Positions 24,061-35,085 are shown, counted from the stretch's first letter. The stretch: 64,000 bases of DNA from Silene latifolia (GCF_048544455.1 NC_133534.1:32750217-32814216); one strand, 5' to 3'. Made by a program: numbers and translations. Notes: generated by a model from the sequence alone, not told the origin.

Positions 24061-24600
24061 TCATAAATCTTCTTTTCCAGCGATAAACCCATTCAACTTT
24101 GCTTCAAAAATGTCTCTGTTGACATTCATGTCAGCTAGAACAAGCGTCGCCACCAACTCGACTACCAAGTACCGTCGATTCCTCTTCCTCTCCAAGTCTG
24201 GATGCTCAAAAGGTTGACCCTCGTACATCAGCATATACATCATACAGAAAATCCCCGATTCTGTTATGTTAGGAAGGGGTGTTTAGCGCCTGAACGGGAT
24301 TTGCCGATGCTCAAAGCTAGTAATCTCATATCTCCTGTCCGTTCTGACATCCAAATAATCACTAACAGCTGATGCCACTTGGCGAGTAACATTGCACATT
24401 TTGATCGATCAGTTGGCATGATGTTGGTAGTCAAGGAGATCAACAGATTTGTTGTCCAAAATTTATACTGACGCATGCAAAGTGCCCACCAATGTTGACA
24501 GTACGAAGATAAACTGGGCATTCGGGTTGAAAGTTTTACCACGATCCTGGATGAAGGTATCCCAAATGTGATACACCGATCGTGATGTCATTAGACGTGA
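24061..24600 (-). pseudogene. Second C48 domain with Cys-to-Ser change (copy B)
   Basis: The reverse strand gives the His/Asp part (24542-24275, with small frameshifts against copy A) and then, through position 24258, ITESGIFCMMYMLMYEG and a C-terminal helix region ending at a TAA near 24061. At the place where C48 enzymes have D-C-G before the V/I-x-x-M helix, this reads E-S-G. The fold looks conserved while the nucleophile is lost. Confidence 0.62.
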
Positions 24601-24661
24601 GCACGCTTCACGTATATCCAAAAGCCGCATGATACATTCCTGTTCAGAGAAGTGAGTGAGC

Positions 24662-24850
24662 CTACATAATAAAAGTAAAAACTAATGTATAACTTTTAGG
24701 CTTTGTGGGGGGGGGGGGGGGGACCATATGACGTATCCCAAAGAAGGCCATCCTAGGAAGTAAGTATTCAGCAGACTCGAAGTGGTTCATCAAAACAGCC
24801 CACGACTTAATGACAACAGGCGACATTACAACCTCGGGAAGCATGGTCAT
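24662..24850 (-). pseudogene. Entry segment of second C48 domain (copy B)
   Basis: Frame reading MLPEVVMSPVVIKSWAVLMN and AEYLLPRMAFFGIRHM, the first helix of the second protease domain. It is followed on + by a 16-base G run at 24707-24722, at the exon edge. The same segment is duplicated at 25796-25870. Confidence 0.5.
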
Positions 24851-25148
24851 GATGTCGGGACGTGTAGCAGTGCGGCATGCCCTCTTTGTACCAAGAGATT
24901 GATTCGCGCGTAATAAAACACACGTATAATAGTAAGAAATTGAGAAGTAGTTACAAATTAAATATCGTAACTAATTGGCCCTGTTATAAGAGTCCGGCAG
25001 GTACTAACGAATTTTCAAAGTTGTAGTCGTCTAACAAGAAATAGTCCACCGCATGCTTTCGACGTGATCGAACACCCCTGACCAAGCTTTGATTGTTCCG
25101 TAAGAAGGTCGAGACAACAAGAGTCTGCGTACCAAAGAGCCCCCACGA

Positions 25149-25720
25149 TCAATTGAGCAACCAAGCCATCCCCCCGCCCCGGGGACGGCTCCGTACGGCT
25201 GACAAAGGTTGGCTACCTGTCGACTGCGCTGACGCTTGAACAACAACGGGGCTGCTTTCCGCCTGTATGGCTACAGGATTGACCATAGGACTTCCTTCTA
25301 CGCGTTTAGGGGGTGGGCCTGCAACCTTCTTACTTTTTCTGTACGTAATCTCTTCCTCATCGTCCAGATTCCGCTTCTGTGCAACATTGGAGACCGAGTT
25401 CAGACCTTGACCATACTTTTCCCTGAATTGGGTTATCCTTGAGCGAACGCTCTCCCTCACTTTGTTATGGTCACTCAGGATAAGAATCGACACCACTTCA
25501 GCCCGGACGAGGTTCAGAACGTCCCTCTCACCTAAGGCGCAGTCAAATAGCTTCCCATTGAAAAGCAGCATGTGTATCATCATGTACACCCCGCAATCAA
25601 ACGCAGAATAACCCTTACCTTGCCATTTAAATTCGACATTCACAAATTTGAACCCGACAACCTTTGAACCTCTGACAAACCCTTTAGACTCCAGATACGC
25701 ACCCATTAAATCACACTGTA
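25149..25720 (-). pseudogene. Cys exon of C48 domain 1, downstream repeat copy
   Basis: Open for 185 codons from the ATG at 25706, with the acceptor TACAG about 15 bases upstream. Contains KWQGKGYSAFDCGVYMM. It is intact and is the longest of the three Cys-exon copies in the window. Its tail is Arg/Gly-rich (RSRPRGGG). Confidence 0.65.
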
Positions 25721-26093
25721 AAAGGAATTTAAAAACAAAGTTAATTTAAAAACAGTGTTTACAATTCCAAAATACATCAACATTAAAGAACAAATGGTTC
25801 AGCAGACTCCAAGTGGTTAAGCAAAATAGCCCACGACTCAATGACAACAGGCGACATTACAACCTCAGGAAGCATGGTCATGATGTCGGACCGGCGCAGC
25901 GCGGCATGCCTACTGTACCAAGAGATTGATTCGCGGCAATAAAACACACGTATAATAGTAAGAAATTGAGAAGTAGTTACAAATTAAATATCGTAACTAA
26001 TTGGCCCTGTTATAAGAGTCCGGCAGGTACTAACGAATTTTCAAAATTGTAGTCTTCTAACATGCAATAGTCCACCGCATGCTTTCGACGTGA

Positions 26094-26726
26094 TCAAACA
26101 CCCCTGACCAAGCTTTGATTGTTCCGTAAGAAGGTCGAGACAACAAGAGTGCGTGCACTCACAGCCCCACGATCAATTGAGCAACCAAGCCATCCCCCCG
26201 CCCCGGGGGACGGCTCCGTCTGGTGACAAAGGTTGGCTACTCGACGATCATTGGCCGACGCTTGAACAACAACGGGGCTGCTTTCCGCCTGTATGGCTAC
26301 AGGATTGACCACAGGGCTTCCTTCTACGCGTTTAGGGAGTGGGCATGCAACCTTCTTACTTTTACTGTACGTAATTTCTTCCTCATCGTCCAGATTCCGC
26401 TTCTGTGCAACATTGGAGACTGGGTTCAGACCTTGACCATACGTTTCCCTGAATTGGGTTATCCTTGAGCGATCGCTCTCCCTCACTTTGTTATGGTCAC
26501 TCAGTATAAGAATCGACACCACTTCAGCCCGGACGAGGTTCAGAACGTCCCTCTCACCTAAGGAGCAGTCAAATAGCTTCCCATTGAAAAGCAGCATGTG
26601 TATCATCATGTACACCCCGCAATCAAACACAGAATAACCCGTACCTTGCCATTTAAATTCGACATTCACAAATTTGAACCCGACAAACTTGAACCTCTGA
26701 CAACCCTTTAGACTCCAGATACGCAC
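26094..26726 (-). pseudogene. Cys exon of C48 domain 1, upstream repeat copy
   Basis: First Cys exon met when reading the gene 5' to 3'. Contains KWQGTGYSVFDCGVYMM. The beginning (26726-26690) has a small indel relative to the other copies, which changes the first residues. The DCG signature is intact. Confidence 0.6.
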
Positions 26727-26818
26727 CCATTAAATCACACTGTAAAAGGAATTTAAAAAAAAAGTTAATTTAAAAACAGTGTTTACAATTCCAGAATACA
26801 TCAACATTAAAGAACAAA

Positions 26819-27002
26819 TTAAGGTATGCTATTTATAATTATTACCGCAATACGGGAAATTCCAAAATATGGAAGCTTCTCAAAATCATCGTCGTATCGA
26901 CGGTTGTCCAAATACTCTATCTGCTCGGAAACGAAGTTTATGCATGCACAACTGTAATGATCGTTATTGCCAGATAAGATAGGGATGAAGACCTGGCGGG
27001 TG
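26819..27002 (-). pseudogene. His/Asp exon of C48 domain 1 (copy B)
   Basis: Same exon as 2655-2826 with identical catalytic segments HYSCACINF and YLDNR. Bounded by the CGCCAG acceptor and a GTAATA donor. Confidence 0.68.
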
Positions 27003-27044
27003 TGACAACAAAGACATAAAAGATACACTCAGTAAAAATTTCAG

Positions 27045-27785
27045 ATTTACACTTTCAATAATTCGTCACATTTACAGTCCCTGTGTCATGACATTTACAC
27101 TTTCCATATATTCACATTTACACTATATATGTCATGACATTTACACTTCATATTTAGTCACCTTTACACTCCCTGTGTCATAACTTTTACACTTCACTAT
27201 ATCTCACATTTACACTTCCTGTGTGATGACATTTACACTTTTCATATATTCACATTTACACTTTATATGTGCTGACATTTACACTTCCTATTTAGTCACC
27301 TTTACACTCCCTATGTCATCACATTTACACTTTCTATATAATCACATTTCCACTATACATCATGGCATTTACACTTCACTATGTATCACATTTACACTTC
27401 ATATTTCATTACATTTACACTTCACAATATCTCACGACATTTACAGTTCACTATGTCTCACGTTTACACTTCATATGTCATGACATTTACACTTTACATA
27501 TATTCACATTTACACTTTATATGTGCTGACATTTACACTTTCTATTTAGTAACCTTTACACTCGCTATGTCATCACATTTACACTTTCTATATAATCACA
27601 TTTACACTATACATCATGACATTTACACTTCACTATGTATCACATTTACACTTCATATTTCATGACATTTACACTTTCTTCTTAATCACATCCAGGCATT
27701 TACACTTTCTGTGAAAATCAAATATACACTTTCGGTGTGATGACATTTACACTTCACAATAGGTCACATTTACACTTACCATATC
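27045..27785 (+). repeat. Minisatellite block inside the ULP gene (copy B)
   Basis: Counterpart of 2876-3625, with a different number and order of the variable spacers. It lies between exons of C48 domain 1 and is antisense to that gene. Confidence 0.9.
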
Positions 27786-27957
27786 AGATCCAAGTTGAAA
27801 TGGAGACAAACAGGATTGAATCCAAGCATCCCACCCAGCCCAAATTTCGTCCTTTTTGTCAAGAACAATTCCTTTCTTCTTGGCTTTCCAAATATCCAAT
27901 GCAGGGCTCTGTTCAAACGAAGGGCAGCGCTATTAAATTTAGACACTTACGTTACAA

Positions 27958-28719
27958 TTAAATGGGAACTATAAAAATTGCATTGAGTGAGGATAGGGCA
28001 AGTACGGTGTGACTAAGCCCGAAGAAACAACGAGAGGATGCAACTGGTGCAGTTTGGTCATACATCATCTTATTGATTAGTAGGCACCAACAATCGATTA
28101 CAGAATTCATAACTTCCTGTCCAGGTTCAAGGGTTAACATGTCTTCCCGTGACACGAAGAAAAAGTCTGAAAAAACTGCCAATTTTTCCCTACAAAAAAA
28201 GAAAAAATTATATAAGGCGAACATGGTTACGACAACATATAAGTATTAATATGTTTGACATAGAAATTAATCGACTCACCCTTTCAACCAAGCTTCTGAT
28301 TTGTTAAATACGTAGTCCAGGACGTATTTTCTTTCCTTAAAAACACCCCTAAATAATTTCTTATTCAGCTTCAGGTCTATAGTAACAAAGCTCTGCTCGG
28401 GCATGGGTTCCCCACAACCCATGGTGCAAGTCAGATTCTCAGGGACCACTTCCATGCACTGTAAGGGCTCAGGTGAATGAAATAGGAAAGGGTGGTGATC
28501 CATATTACTCCGGGGGACATAAATTTCCCGACCATCCGCGGGAACGACTGGTTGAGAAGGGCCTGCCACATCAGTCATTCCAAACTCCTCACTTGGAACC
28601 CCCTTAAATGCCTCAGCTAGCTCTACAGTAGATATAAACGTACACTGAAATTCCGGCAACTTAGACTCAGAGGAGGGTGCTTCAACAACCACCTTATCTG
28701 CTCCCTTTGAAACATCCAT
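27958..28719 (-). pseudogene. Linker end and C48 domain 1 entry (copy B)
   Basis: 28719-28276 encodes linker with FISTVELAEAFKGVP and then KLNKKLFRGVFKERKYVLDYVFN, ending at a donor near 28280. 28224-27958 encodes SREDMLTLEPGQEVMNSV and DCWCLLINKM, the entry helix of plant Ulp1-like transposon proteases. Confidence 0.62.
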
Positions 28720-28739
28720 GGACTTGTCATCATTCTAAA

Positions 28740-29892
28740 ATGAACCAGGACAACCGGGTTGTTCAGTAGGGCCCTAACCTTGCTCGTTGACCATTCCACT
28801 ACCAATCTCTAACCCTTCTTGTGATGCATCTTCACGGACTGTGGTCGAAACAACGCCAGGCTCACCATCCGGTGCTTTTGTACCACTAACTTGGCGTCGG
28901 TCAACGGGCTGTTCCACTCCTGGTGCACCGCTAACATCCACAGCCTCACCAGGCACTAGTCCAACCACGAGTGTTTCGGGCCCACGGCAGGGCCCCTGGT
29001 CTTGGGGCGGCTCCATGTCCATGCCCTGCACAACCTCATCCTAGACTGTCGGTGCACCGCTAACATCCACATCCACGCCAGGCACTAGTTCAACCACCAC
29101 TGATTCAGGCCCACGGCGGGTCCCCTGATCTTGAGGAGGCTCCATATCCATTCTCTGCACAGCCTCGTTCTGTTCTCTAGGTGCACCACCCTGTGCCACT
29201 TCACGTCACATTGTCCGACAACTTTTTTCAGCGTTATCAATATCAGTTGTCGCTATATATTTCAACTGAAATGAAGATGATCCATCTTCAATTGACGGGA
29301 CTACCACATCCGCATCCACCTTGTTTGCTACTTTTGAAAAAGACGCCTCCCCTTCACCAGAAACAGGCCCCTGTTCTTGAGCCAGCTCCATATCCATACC
29401 CTGCACAATCTCATCCTCACCTATCTGTACGCAGCCCTCTACCGCTTCACCACCACCATGACCAATATCTGTCAAACCTTGCAGCGCGTTCTCAATATCA
29501 GCAGTCGAAATAAATTTTAGTTGAACTGAAGATGAACCATCTTCAGTTGACTGACCTACCACATCCGCATCAACCTTATTCGTTGCTTCTGACTTACACT
29601 TCTCAACAACATGTTCGGCTTTTTCAGGGGCACCACTAGTGTCAGGCACTTCCCCTCCCAAACTTTCCTGCTCCTCGTTCAATGAGGGCTTTGTGTAAGC
29701 TTCTTCAACTTCATCCGGGCTATAAATTTTCTCTAGAATCTGCCGATCAGTTAATTGAGTCAAGTCGTCGGTTAAATCTAGCCCGCATTCCTCTTCCTCT
29801 CGTCGACAGGCTTCGTTAAGTTCAGCGGTGTTGTAAAAATTAGCGGTTTCCATTACCTGTGACATCGCCGCATCACTTGCTTTATCACCCAA
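28740..29892 (-). pseudogene. ULP gene acidic linker (copy B)
   Basis: Two open frames (29892-29206 and 29031-28774) separated by a frameshift. They include GMDMEPPQDQG repeats of about 43 residues and two close copies of the unit (S/T)EDGSSS(V/F)QLK(F/Y)I(S/A)T(A/T)DI(E/D)NA. Copy B keeps about 34 residues that copy A has lost. No known domain. Confidence 0.58.
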
Positions 29893-29947
29893 ATCAGAAT
29901 CTTCTGCAAGTGATACAGGCTCTACAATAGGCGTAAACTCGAACTAA

Positions 29948-30226
29948 TTAGGAACCTTGGTCTTTCTTTTCTTGCTTGCCTTTGTTTTTTTCTTGGCCGC
30001 CTGTTTTTTTTTCTTGGCCAACATCTGACAATGAGGGAGCGTTATCATTATACTTCTTCATTTGGGAAGCTAAATTTCCAACTTCTTCAACATATTCCTT
30101 CACCTTTGCACCTTCAAAAAAAGCTTGCGCCGCTTGTGACGGAACAAAATCAGTTGAAGAAGAAGCACCTGTTGTTAAATTCTTAAGCATTGCAGCTACA
30201 TCCGTATACCAGGAATAGAAGGCCAC
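29948..30226 (-). pseudogene. ULP gene helical and Lys-rich segment (copy B)
   Basis: 92-codon frame with VKEYVEEVGNLASQMKKYND and a Lys-rich end. In copy A this frame runs on into the linker. Here an insertion in the T-rich tract near 30005 shifts it. Confidence 0.55.
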
Positions 30227-30318
30227 AACGTTCCTTTGAATCTTTAAGTACAGCTCGTGTACACCCTACAGTTGGTAACAAAAAAAGATTTAAGAGTCTA
30301 GATACACAAACTATACCG

Positions 30319-30396
<78 letters not shown>
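30319..30396. repeat. (AT)n microsatellite in ULP gene intron (copy B)
   Basis: About 38 AT units. The matching place in copy A (6061-6079) has about 9. Confidence 0.95.
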
Positions 30397-30401
<5 letters not shown>

Positions 30402-30627
30402 AAATATGCGATTAATTAAACATTCATAACATAAATCTTACATCTACAGCCCTAGCTTTCAACTCATCGTCATCTTCAACACCGGGAGGGAGTTCAATCT
30501 GAATAAACTTCTTATCGGGTGATGTACCCGACGTTGAAATCAGAAGAGGCGTAGCGCTTGCTAATGGCGCCTTGGGCGCGCCAGCTATAGCCAACATCGT
30601 ATTACCAGTGTCCTTCTCATCAGGGGT

Positions 30628-31525
30628 CTAATTTTGACATCGCGAGTACTTCACCTTCGACAAAGTTAGTCGACCCAGTGGCCCCACGTCTAGCTCATCC
30701 TTTAACCTCTTCGATAGAGTTTTCAGATCCCAATGCTGAATAAGTGGAAGGCCATCTGGCGAACTCTTGCCACGGTAATCATACCGCTGAAAATAAGTAA
30801 TCATAAGGAAAGGGATACAACCAAGCAGATGTGATCGCACGTTGCGAGCCTCGGCAAAGATCGCCTAAACATTCTAATACATACGAGCACCGTCATACTC
30901 CCGGTATGGCACTCACATCTTCAACCACTTTCAAAAGTTTGATTTCAATGCCGTTGTTCAATGTCGGCGCAAGGAATGATGAAATGCTAAGAAGCACAAA
31001 CAGTGCGTAATTCATCACCTCCATCTTTGAATTGCTCGACTCAATATAATTGAAGACGTCTCCTAAAGGAATAGAATCGGAATTTGATTTCACTTTGAAC
31101 TTTTTGCGCCACGTTGTTTTATGCGCACATATTTTTCATCTTTAGCACAGGCATATGTCCAGAGGTACTATTTCCATCTCTCTCTCACCAACAGTAACAT
31201 GAAACAGTCATAGACATCATACTTAGTAACCATAAACTCCTTCAACTCCGACGCCCCTGAAAACATGAGAACCATCATTTGAAATCCTCAAGAAATTCAG
31301 AACATGTGAAAGCGGGAAAGTTCGAGTTTAAGATGAAGCAGACCCCCAAATCGAATCCTCCGTACATGCGGCTCGTTGGGCAATGTTAAGCTTACCAATA
31401 AGCTTGTGAAGTCGGTTGGGCGGGCGACACTTAACTAAAGCTTGAGTAGGGGTAACTTGTGGTTGTTCTTCACTTCCAGGTACTTCTCCATCAGATACCA
31501 TCTGAATCAGGAACACAAAGTACAT
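30628..31525 (-). pseudogene. ULP gene N-terminal region (copy B)
   Basis: Starts at the ATG at 31525 (MYFVFLIQMVSDGEVPG) and contains RLHKLIGKLNIAQRAA, then frame-shifted matches to the GFGGLL and DVYDCFMLP motifs, then LLGCIPFLMITYFQ and RYDYRGKSSPDGLPLIQHWD. Many 1-base indels compared with copy A break the frame. It shows the uninterrupted exon at the site where copy A carries the LARD. Confidence 0.6.
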
Positions 31526-31559
31526 AAAAAATGCACAATATCAGTCAACCTATAACAGT

Positions 31560-32220
31560 CTACACATTTACATTTACACTTCTCCTACACTCACATTTAC
31601 ACTTCCAGTATCTTCACATTTACACTTCCACTTTAGTCAGATTTACCCTTTATTTGTTCACATTTACACTTACTCTATCCTCACATTTACACTTCCAGTA
31701 TCTTCACATTTATACTTCCAATTTAGTCAGATTTACCCTTTATTTGTTCACATTTACACTTCTCCTACACTCACATTTACACTTTCATTATCTTCACATT
31801 TACACTAACAGTTTAGACAGATTTACACTTTATTTGATCACATTTACACTTCTCCTATCCTCACATTTACACTTCCCATTATCTTCACATTTACCCTTTA
31901 TATGTTCACATTTACACTTCTCCTAAACTCACATTTACACTTCCATTATCTTCACATCTACAGTTCCATTTTAGCCAGATTTACAGTTTTAATGTTCACG
32001 TTACCCTTACTCTATCCTCACATTTACACTTTGAATATCTTCACATTTACACTTCCAATTGAGTCAGATTTACACTTTATTTGATAACATTTACACTTCT
32101 TCTATCCTCACATTTACACTTTCTATTTGTTCACATTTACACTTTTTTTTGTTCACATTTACACTTGGGATGTCCTCACATTCACAGTCCCAATTACATC
32201 ACATTTACAATCCCCAAAAA
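31560..32220 (+). repeat. Minisatellite block upstream of the ULP gene (copy B)
   Basis: Counterpart of 15845-17375 but less than half as long, with few full 90-base higher-order units. The array has expanded in A or contracted in B since the copies separated. Confidence 0.9.
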
Positions 32221-32864
32221 CAGGCTCGATTAAAACCCTAACAAATACATTGACACTACCCATCAATTCAGATTTACACTATGAATTTAATTAAAAATTC
32301 AAACACACAATAAAATCACATAAATTGAAACACGCAATAAAATTGAAATACGCAATATAACAATTACGACTCAAGCATAATTTGCAAAATTAAAAAATTT
32401 AAACAAAGAAAAGAATAAAGGGTGATCAGTGAATTACCTTCAAAGTGAGGTAAAGAAACAAAGATAGGAACTACAAGGGTTTGAATGCGATAAGATATAG
32501 AAAAGAAATGGAATTGTTGTATTTGGTAAGCAAGAGAAATGGAACAGTAAGGAATAGAAAAGAAATGAAGAAATGTGAGATGAAAGACAGGAATAAGGAA
32601 GGACGGTTTTTTGAAATTATGAGAAGGTTGTATGAGATAGTGGAGGGAAGTTGAATAACGTGCAAGTGACTGATGAGGAACATACATGCGTAATCTAACA
32701 AGTAAGTCTAATAGCCTAAGGAGAGAGGTAATTAGTCTACATATTATTATAATGTTATAAGTTGCTTTTTGGTGTAATCTTAGCCATTCATCCTCACAAT
32801 CTAAGGGCTCTAAATGGGACTTATGGACTTAATGACTTAAGGTGGACTCACTTGATCCTTCTTC
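32221..32864 (-). other. 3' terminal region of MULE copy B
   Basis: Same as 17376-18026. It ends at CTTGATCCTTCTTC next to a TA repeat (32865-32889), after which the sequence is unrelated to copy A's continuation, so this is the element end. Confidence 0.65.
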
Positions 32865-32890
32865 TATATATATATATATATATATATATT

Positions 32891-33224
32891 AAATTTTATT
32901 TACTTATAAGCATGTGACACGTGACAATCGATAATGACATTTTTATGCCACATTCTTGACTTTTTTATAATATTGTATAGATGTGACATGAAATTACTTA
33001 TTTGAAAATTAAAATACTGGTATGAAATAAACTCTACCAGTTGTATATTCAATACCTTCGTAGTCCGATGTTTTTTTTTACAAAGTATAGTACGTAATTG
33101 TTATAACAATTATAGTGTCACAACTTTTAACATTATCATTCAGGTGGTGACGTGGGATTTTGGTAATTCAAGCTGACATTTAGTAATTCGAGGTGACACT
33201 ATATACGTGGTTTTTAATTGGTGT
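32891..33224. other. AT-rich flank, nothing identified
   Basis: Sequence outside the MULE. No open frame, repeat or RNA gene that I can support. Confidence 0.5.
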
Positions 33225-33548
33225 GAGCATCCGCAAAAGTGAAGCTCCCCATAATTTCTCTTTCCTTCTTTTATTCGTCCACCTCATTTTCCACTAAATT
33301 TTCCATTACTCTCCCCAATTTATATTTACGTCTATGCAACAATAGGGTTCTCCAACAATATTAATTTACACCAAAAAATTTGGGAGCCTCCCCAAAAGCA
33401 ACTCAAAATACCTTACTTTTTCTTTGGGGACCTTTCCTAGAAATAGAGGAACCCCATTTGTTGGGAGGGTGTGTGCAATAATGAGGTTCCCCATTTGAGG
33501 AGAGAGATGGCATATGGGGAGGTTAGCTTCCCACCTTTGCGGATGCTC
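33225..33548. mobile_element. MITE with GAGCATCCGCAAA terminal inverted repeats
   Basis: 324 bases. The left end GAGCATCCGCAAAAGTG matches the reverse complement of the right end CACCTTTGCGGATGCTC, followed by AAGCT and CCCCA on both sides. No coding capacity. A target duplication is not evident, so the superfamily is uncertain (Harbinger- or hAT-like). Confidence 0.7.
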
Positions 33549-33789
33549 TAAAGTTTACCCTTTTAATAAGATTTTATAGATATGAAAAAGTAAATTTTAC
33601 ATTGGCAATTAGTGTGAGTACCTTTTACTTAAAATTACTAATGTGATAAAATAAATGACTTGATATAACTTTTTATATCTTTTAATTGATAAATTATTAC
33701 TTGTTCAAAAAAATAAAATAAAGCTATCATTAACTTTTTTGACCCATATTTCGACCGACCCAATCATACTCGATTTCTTGCAAACTCTG

Positions 33790-34850
33790 AAATAGCCTGA
33801 TCGTGCCTTGTGTCTATCCACCGTGCATGGAGGAAAAAATGATACGGCCCAAGCACAGGAAAGTGGGCTTTTTGTGTGGAGCCTGTGAAATGGAAATGGC
33901 GGTCCAGACACAGCCCATGGCCCACGGCGTGCCAAGCAATTCCTCTACGTTGGTCTTATTCTTTGCGCGTGCCAAAATGTACCGTGCCCAGGTGGGTTGT
34001 GTCGTGCCTGTGTTAGACAGTAGACACGATATTTTTTCTCAACCTTCCGCCCAGACATGGGCCACGACATGCGCTGCACTGCCAATCCCTTGTCATGTTA
34101 AAATGGATCATGAGTCATGCATGTCCAACGACCCGCGTGCCCATTTTTTTTATCTCTACCCATTAATATGCACTCGACCTCAAGTTCTTGGTAATCGGGT
34201 GGGTCGGGGTGTGCTTCGTGCCAACCCGTCGTGTCCAGCTTGAGATGGAAGTAGGCCAGCCTACCGTGCCTTGAGAAGAAAATGACACGACCCAAGTCCA
34301 TGAAGGGGGCTTCGTGTAGTGTCGTGCCAGCCAAATGAAAAAAACAGCCTAGGCACAGCCTACAGCCCACAACCCATGCATGCTGTGTTTGAGCGTACCT
34401 TAAAAATTCCTCCAGTTTATCAATTTCTTTGTATTTTGAGCGTGCCGTGCCTAAGCACGATCTTTTTTTCTCAAACATTCGGGGTAAACACGTCCCATGG
34501 TGTGGTGTGTCGTGTTAGGCTGTGCCAATTCCGTGTCGTGATAAAATGGGCCATGGGCCATTCTGGGGTGTGCCAGCCCAACGACCCGCGTGCCTACTTC
34601 CATCTTTATGCTCAGCTCTCACTAGGCTCGGCCAGGCACGGGGGTGGGTCGTTCGTGCTGTGCTCGTGCCTGGCATGCTCGCCAGACTGCCGCCGTTGTG
34701 CTTGAGGTGTTTTTAATTGTTTTTTTAATTATAGGGGTACTTGTCGTGCCTGGCTCATCGTTGCACTGTACACTCGATTTGTGCCGGGTCGTGTCATGTT
34801 GGGCCACCGAGTGTGTTGTCCGATCGGCCTCGCCAACTCTAGGTAGTGGA
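33790..34850. repeat. Degenerate GTGCC/GTCGTG-rich repeat with internal duplication
   Basis: About 1 kb rich in CGTGCC, TCGTGCC and GGCCCA motifs, typical of non-autonomous plant DNA transposons. Two imperfect direct copies of about 350-450 bases can be followed: ACGACCCGCGTGCC near 34129 and 34579, and ATTTTTTCTCAACCTTCCG near 34030 against TTTTTTTCTCAAACATTCG near 34464. I could not find matching ends or a target duplication. Open frames on both strands here are compositional. Confidence 0.5.
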
Positions 34851-35077
34851 GAGCATCTTCACGCATAAATAAGGGAAAAGAAAAAGAGTTGGCGAAAATC
34901 ACGCAAAACCGGATCTCCGCATAAGAAAAAAGAGCTCCCCAAAAATATAAAACTCCAACCATGGTTCCACCCACTAACCCTAGTTAATCAAACTTTCCTA
35001 AACACTCACCCACGCGTCACCAATTCACCATCCAATTATAAACTCAAAATGACCAAACTACCCCTTAACACTCCCCC

Positions 35078-35085
35078 TATATAAA
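35078..35085 (+). promoter_or_regulatory. TATA box of the cyclophilin gene
   Basis: TATATAAA in a C-rich context (CCCCC on both sides), 93 bases upstream of the ATG at 35171. This distance leaves a 5' UTR of about 60 bases. Confidence 0.75.

Larger units (their letters stand above)
24775..26815. repeat. Tandem duplication of about 1 kb covering the protease Cys exon
   Basis: The block 24775-25795 is repeated at 25796-26815. Each repeat contains the segment upstream of domain 2 and the whole Cys exon of domain 1 (DCGVYMM at about 25595 and 26617). The join at 25793-25800 fuses the intron after the Cys exon to the middle of the domain-2 entry segment. Copy A has a single copy at 1610-2650. Confidence 0.85.
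24061..31525 (-). pseudogene. Ulp1/C48 double-protease gene of MULE copy B
   Basis: Read on - from an ATG at 31525. Order: N-terminal GFGGLL-type region (31500-30600), helical and basic segment (30226-29948), acidic linker with FISTAD motifs (29892-29206) and GMDMEPPQD repeats (29170-28740), linker end and entry to C48 domain 1 (28719-27958), minisatellite intron (27785-27045), His/Asp exon (27028-26819), Cys exon present twice (26726-26094 and 25706-25149), C48 domain 2 (about 24850-24061). Domain 1 has HYSC, YLDN and DCG. Domain 2 has HFAC-type and LLDY-type segments but ESG in place of DCG. Such proteases act on SUMO-like conjugates, in the nucleus. Several small frameshifts and stops mean the copy is probably not fully functional, unless splicing skips them. 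Confidence 0.72.
18117..32864 (+). mobile_element. Giant MULE, copy B (complete, about 14.7 kb)
   Basis: Complete copy bounded by imperfect TIRs at 18117-18182 and 32795-32864. It holds the transposase gene (19534-23138, +) and the convergent ULP gene (31525-24061, -). Five minisatellite blocks lie in the 5' flank, the second transposase intron, the convergent spacer, an ULP intron and the 3' flank. Both genes have small frame breaks, so this copy may not be autonomous now, but every part expected of an autonomous element is present. The end positions are by eye; no clean target duplication can be read because the flanks are TA/GA repeats. Confidence 0.78.

Noticed and set aside
33803..34807. 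Cys-, Pro- and His-rich frames on both strands upstream of the cyclophilin
   Set aside because: They follow the GTGCC repeat on both strands and change with the internal duplication; no domain.
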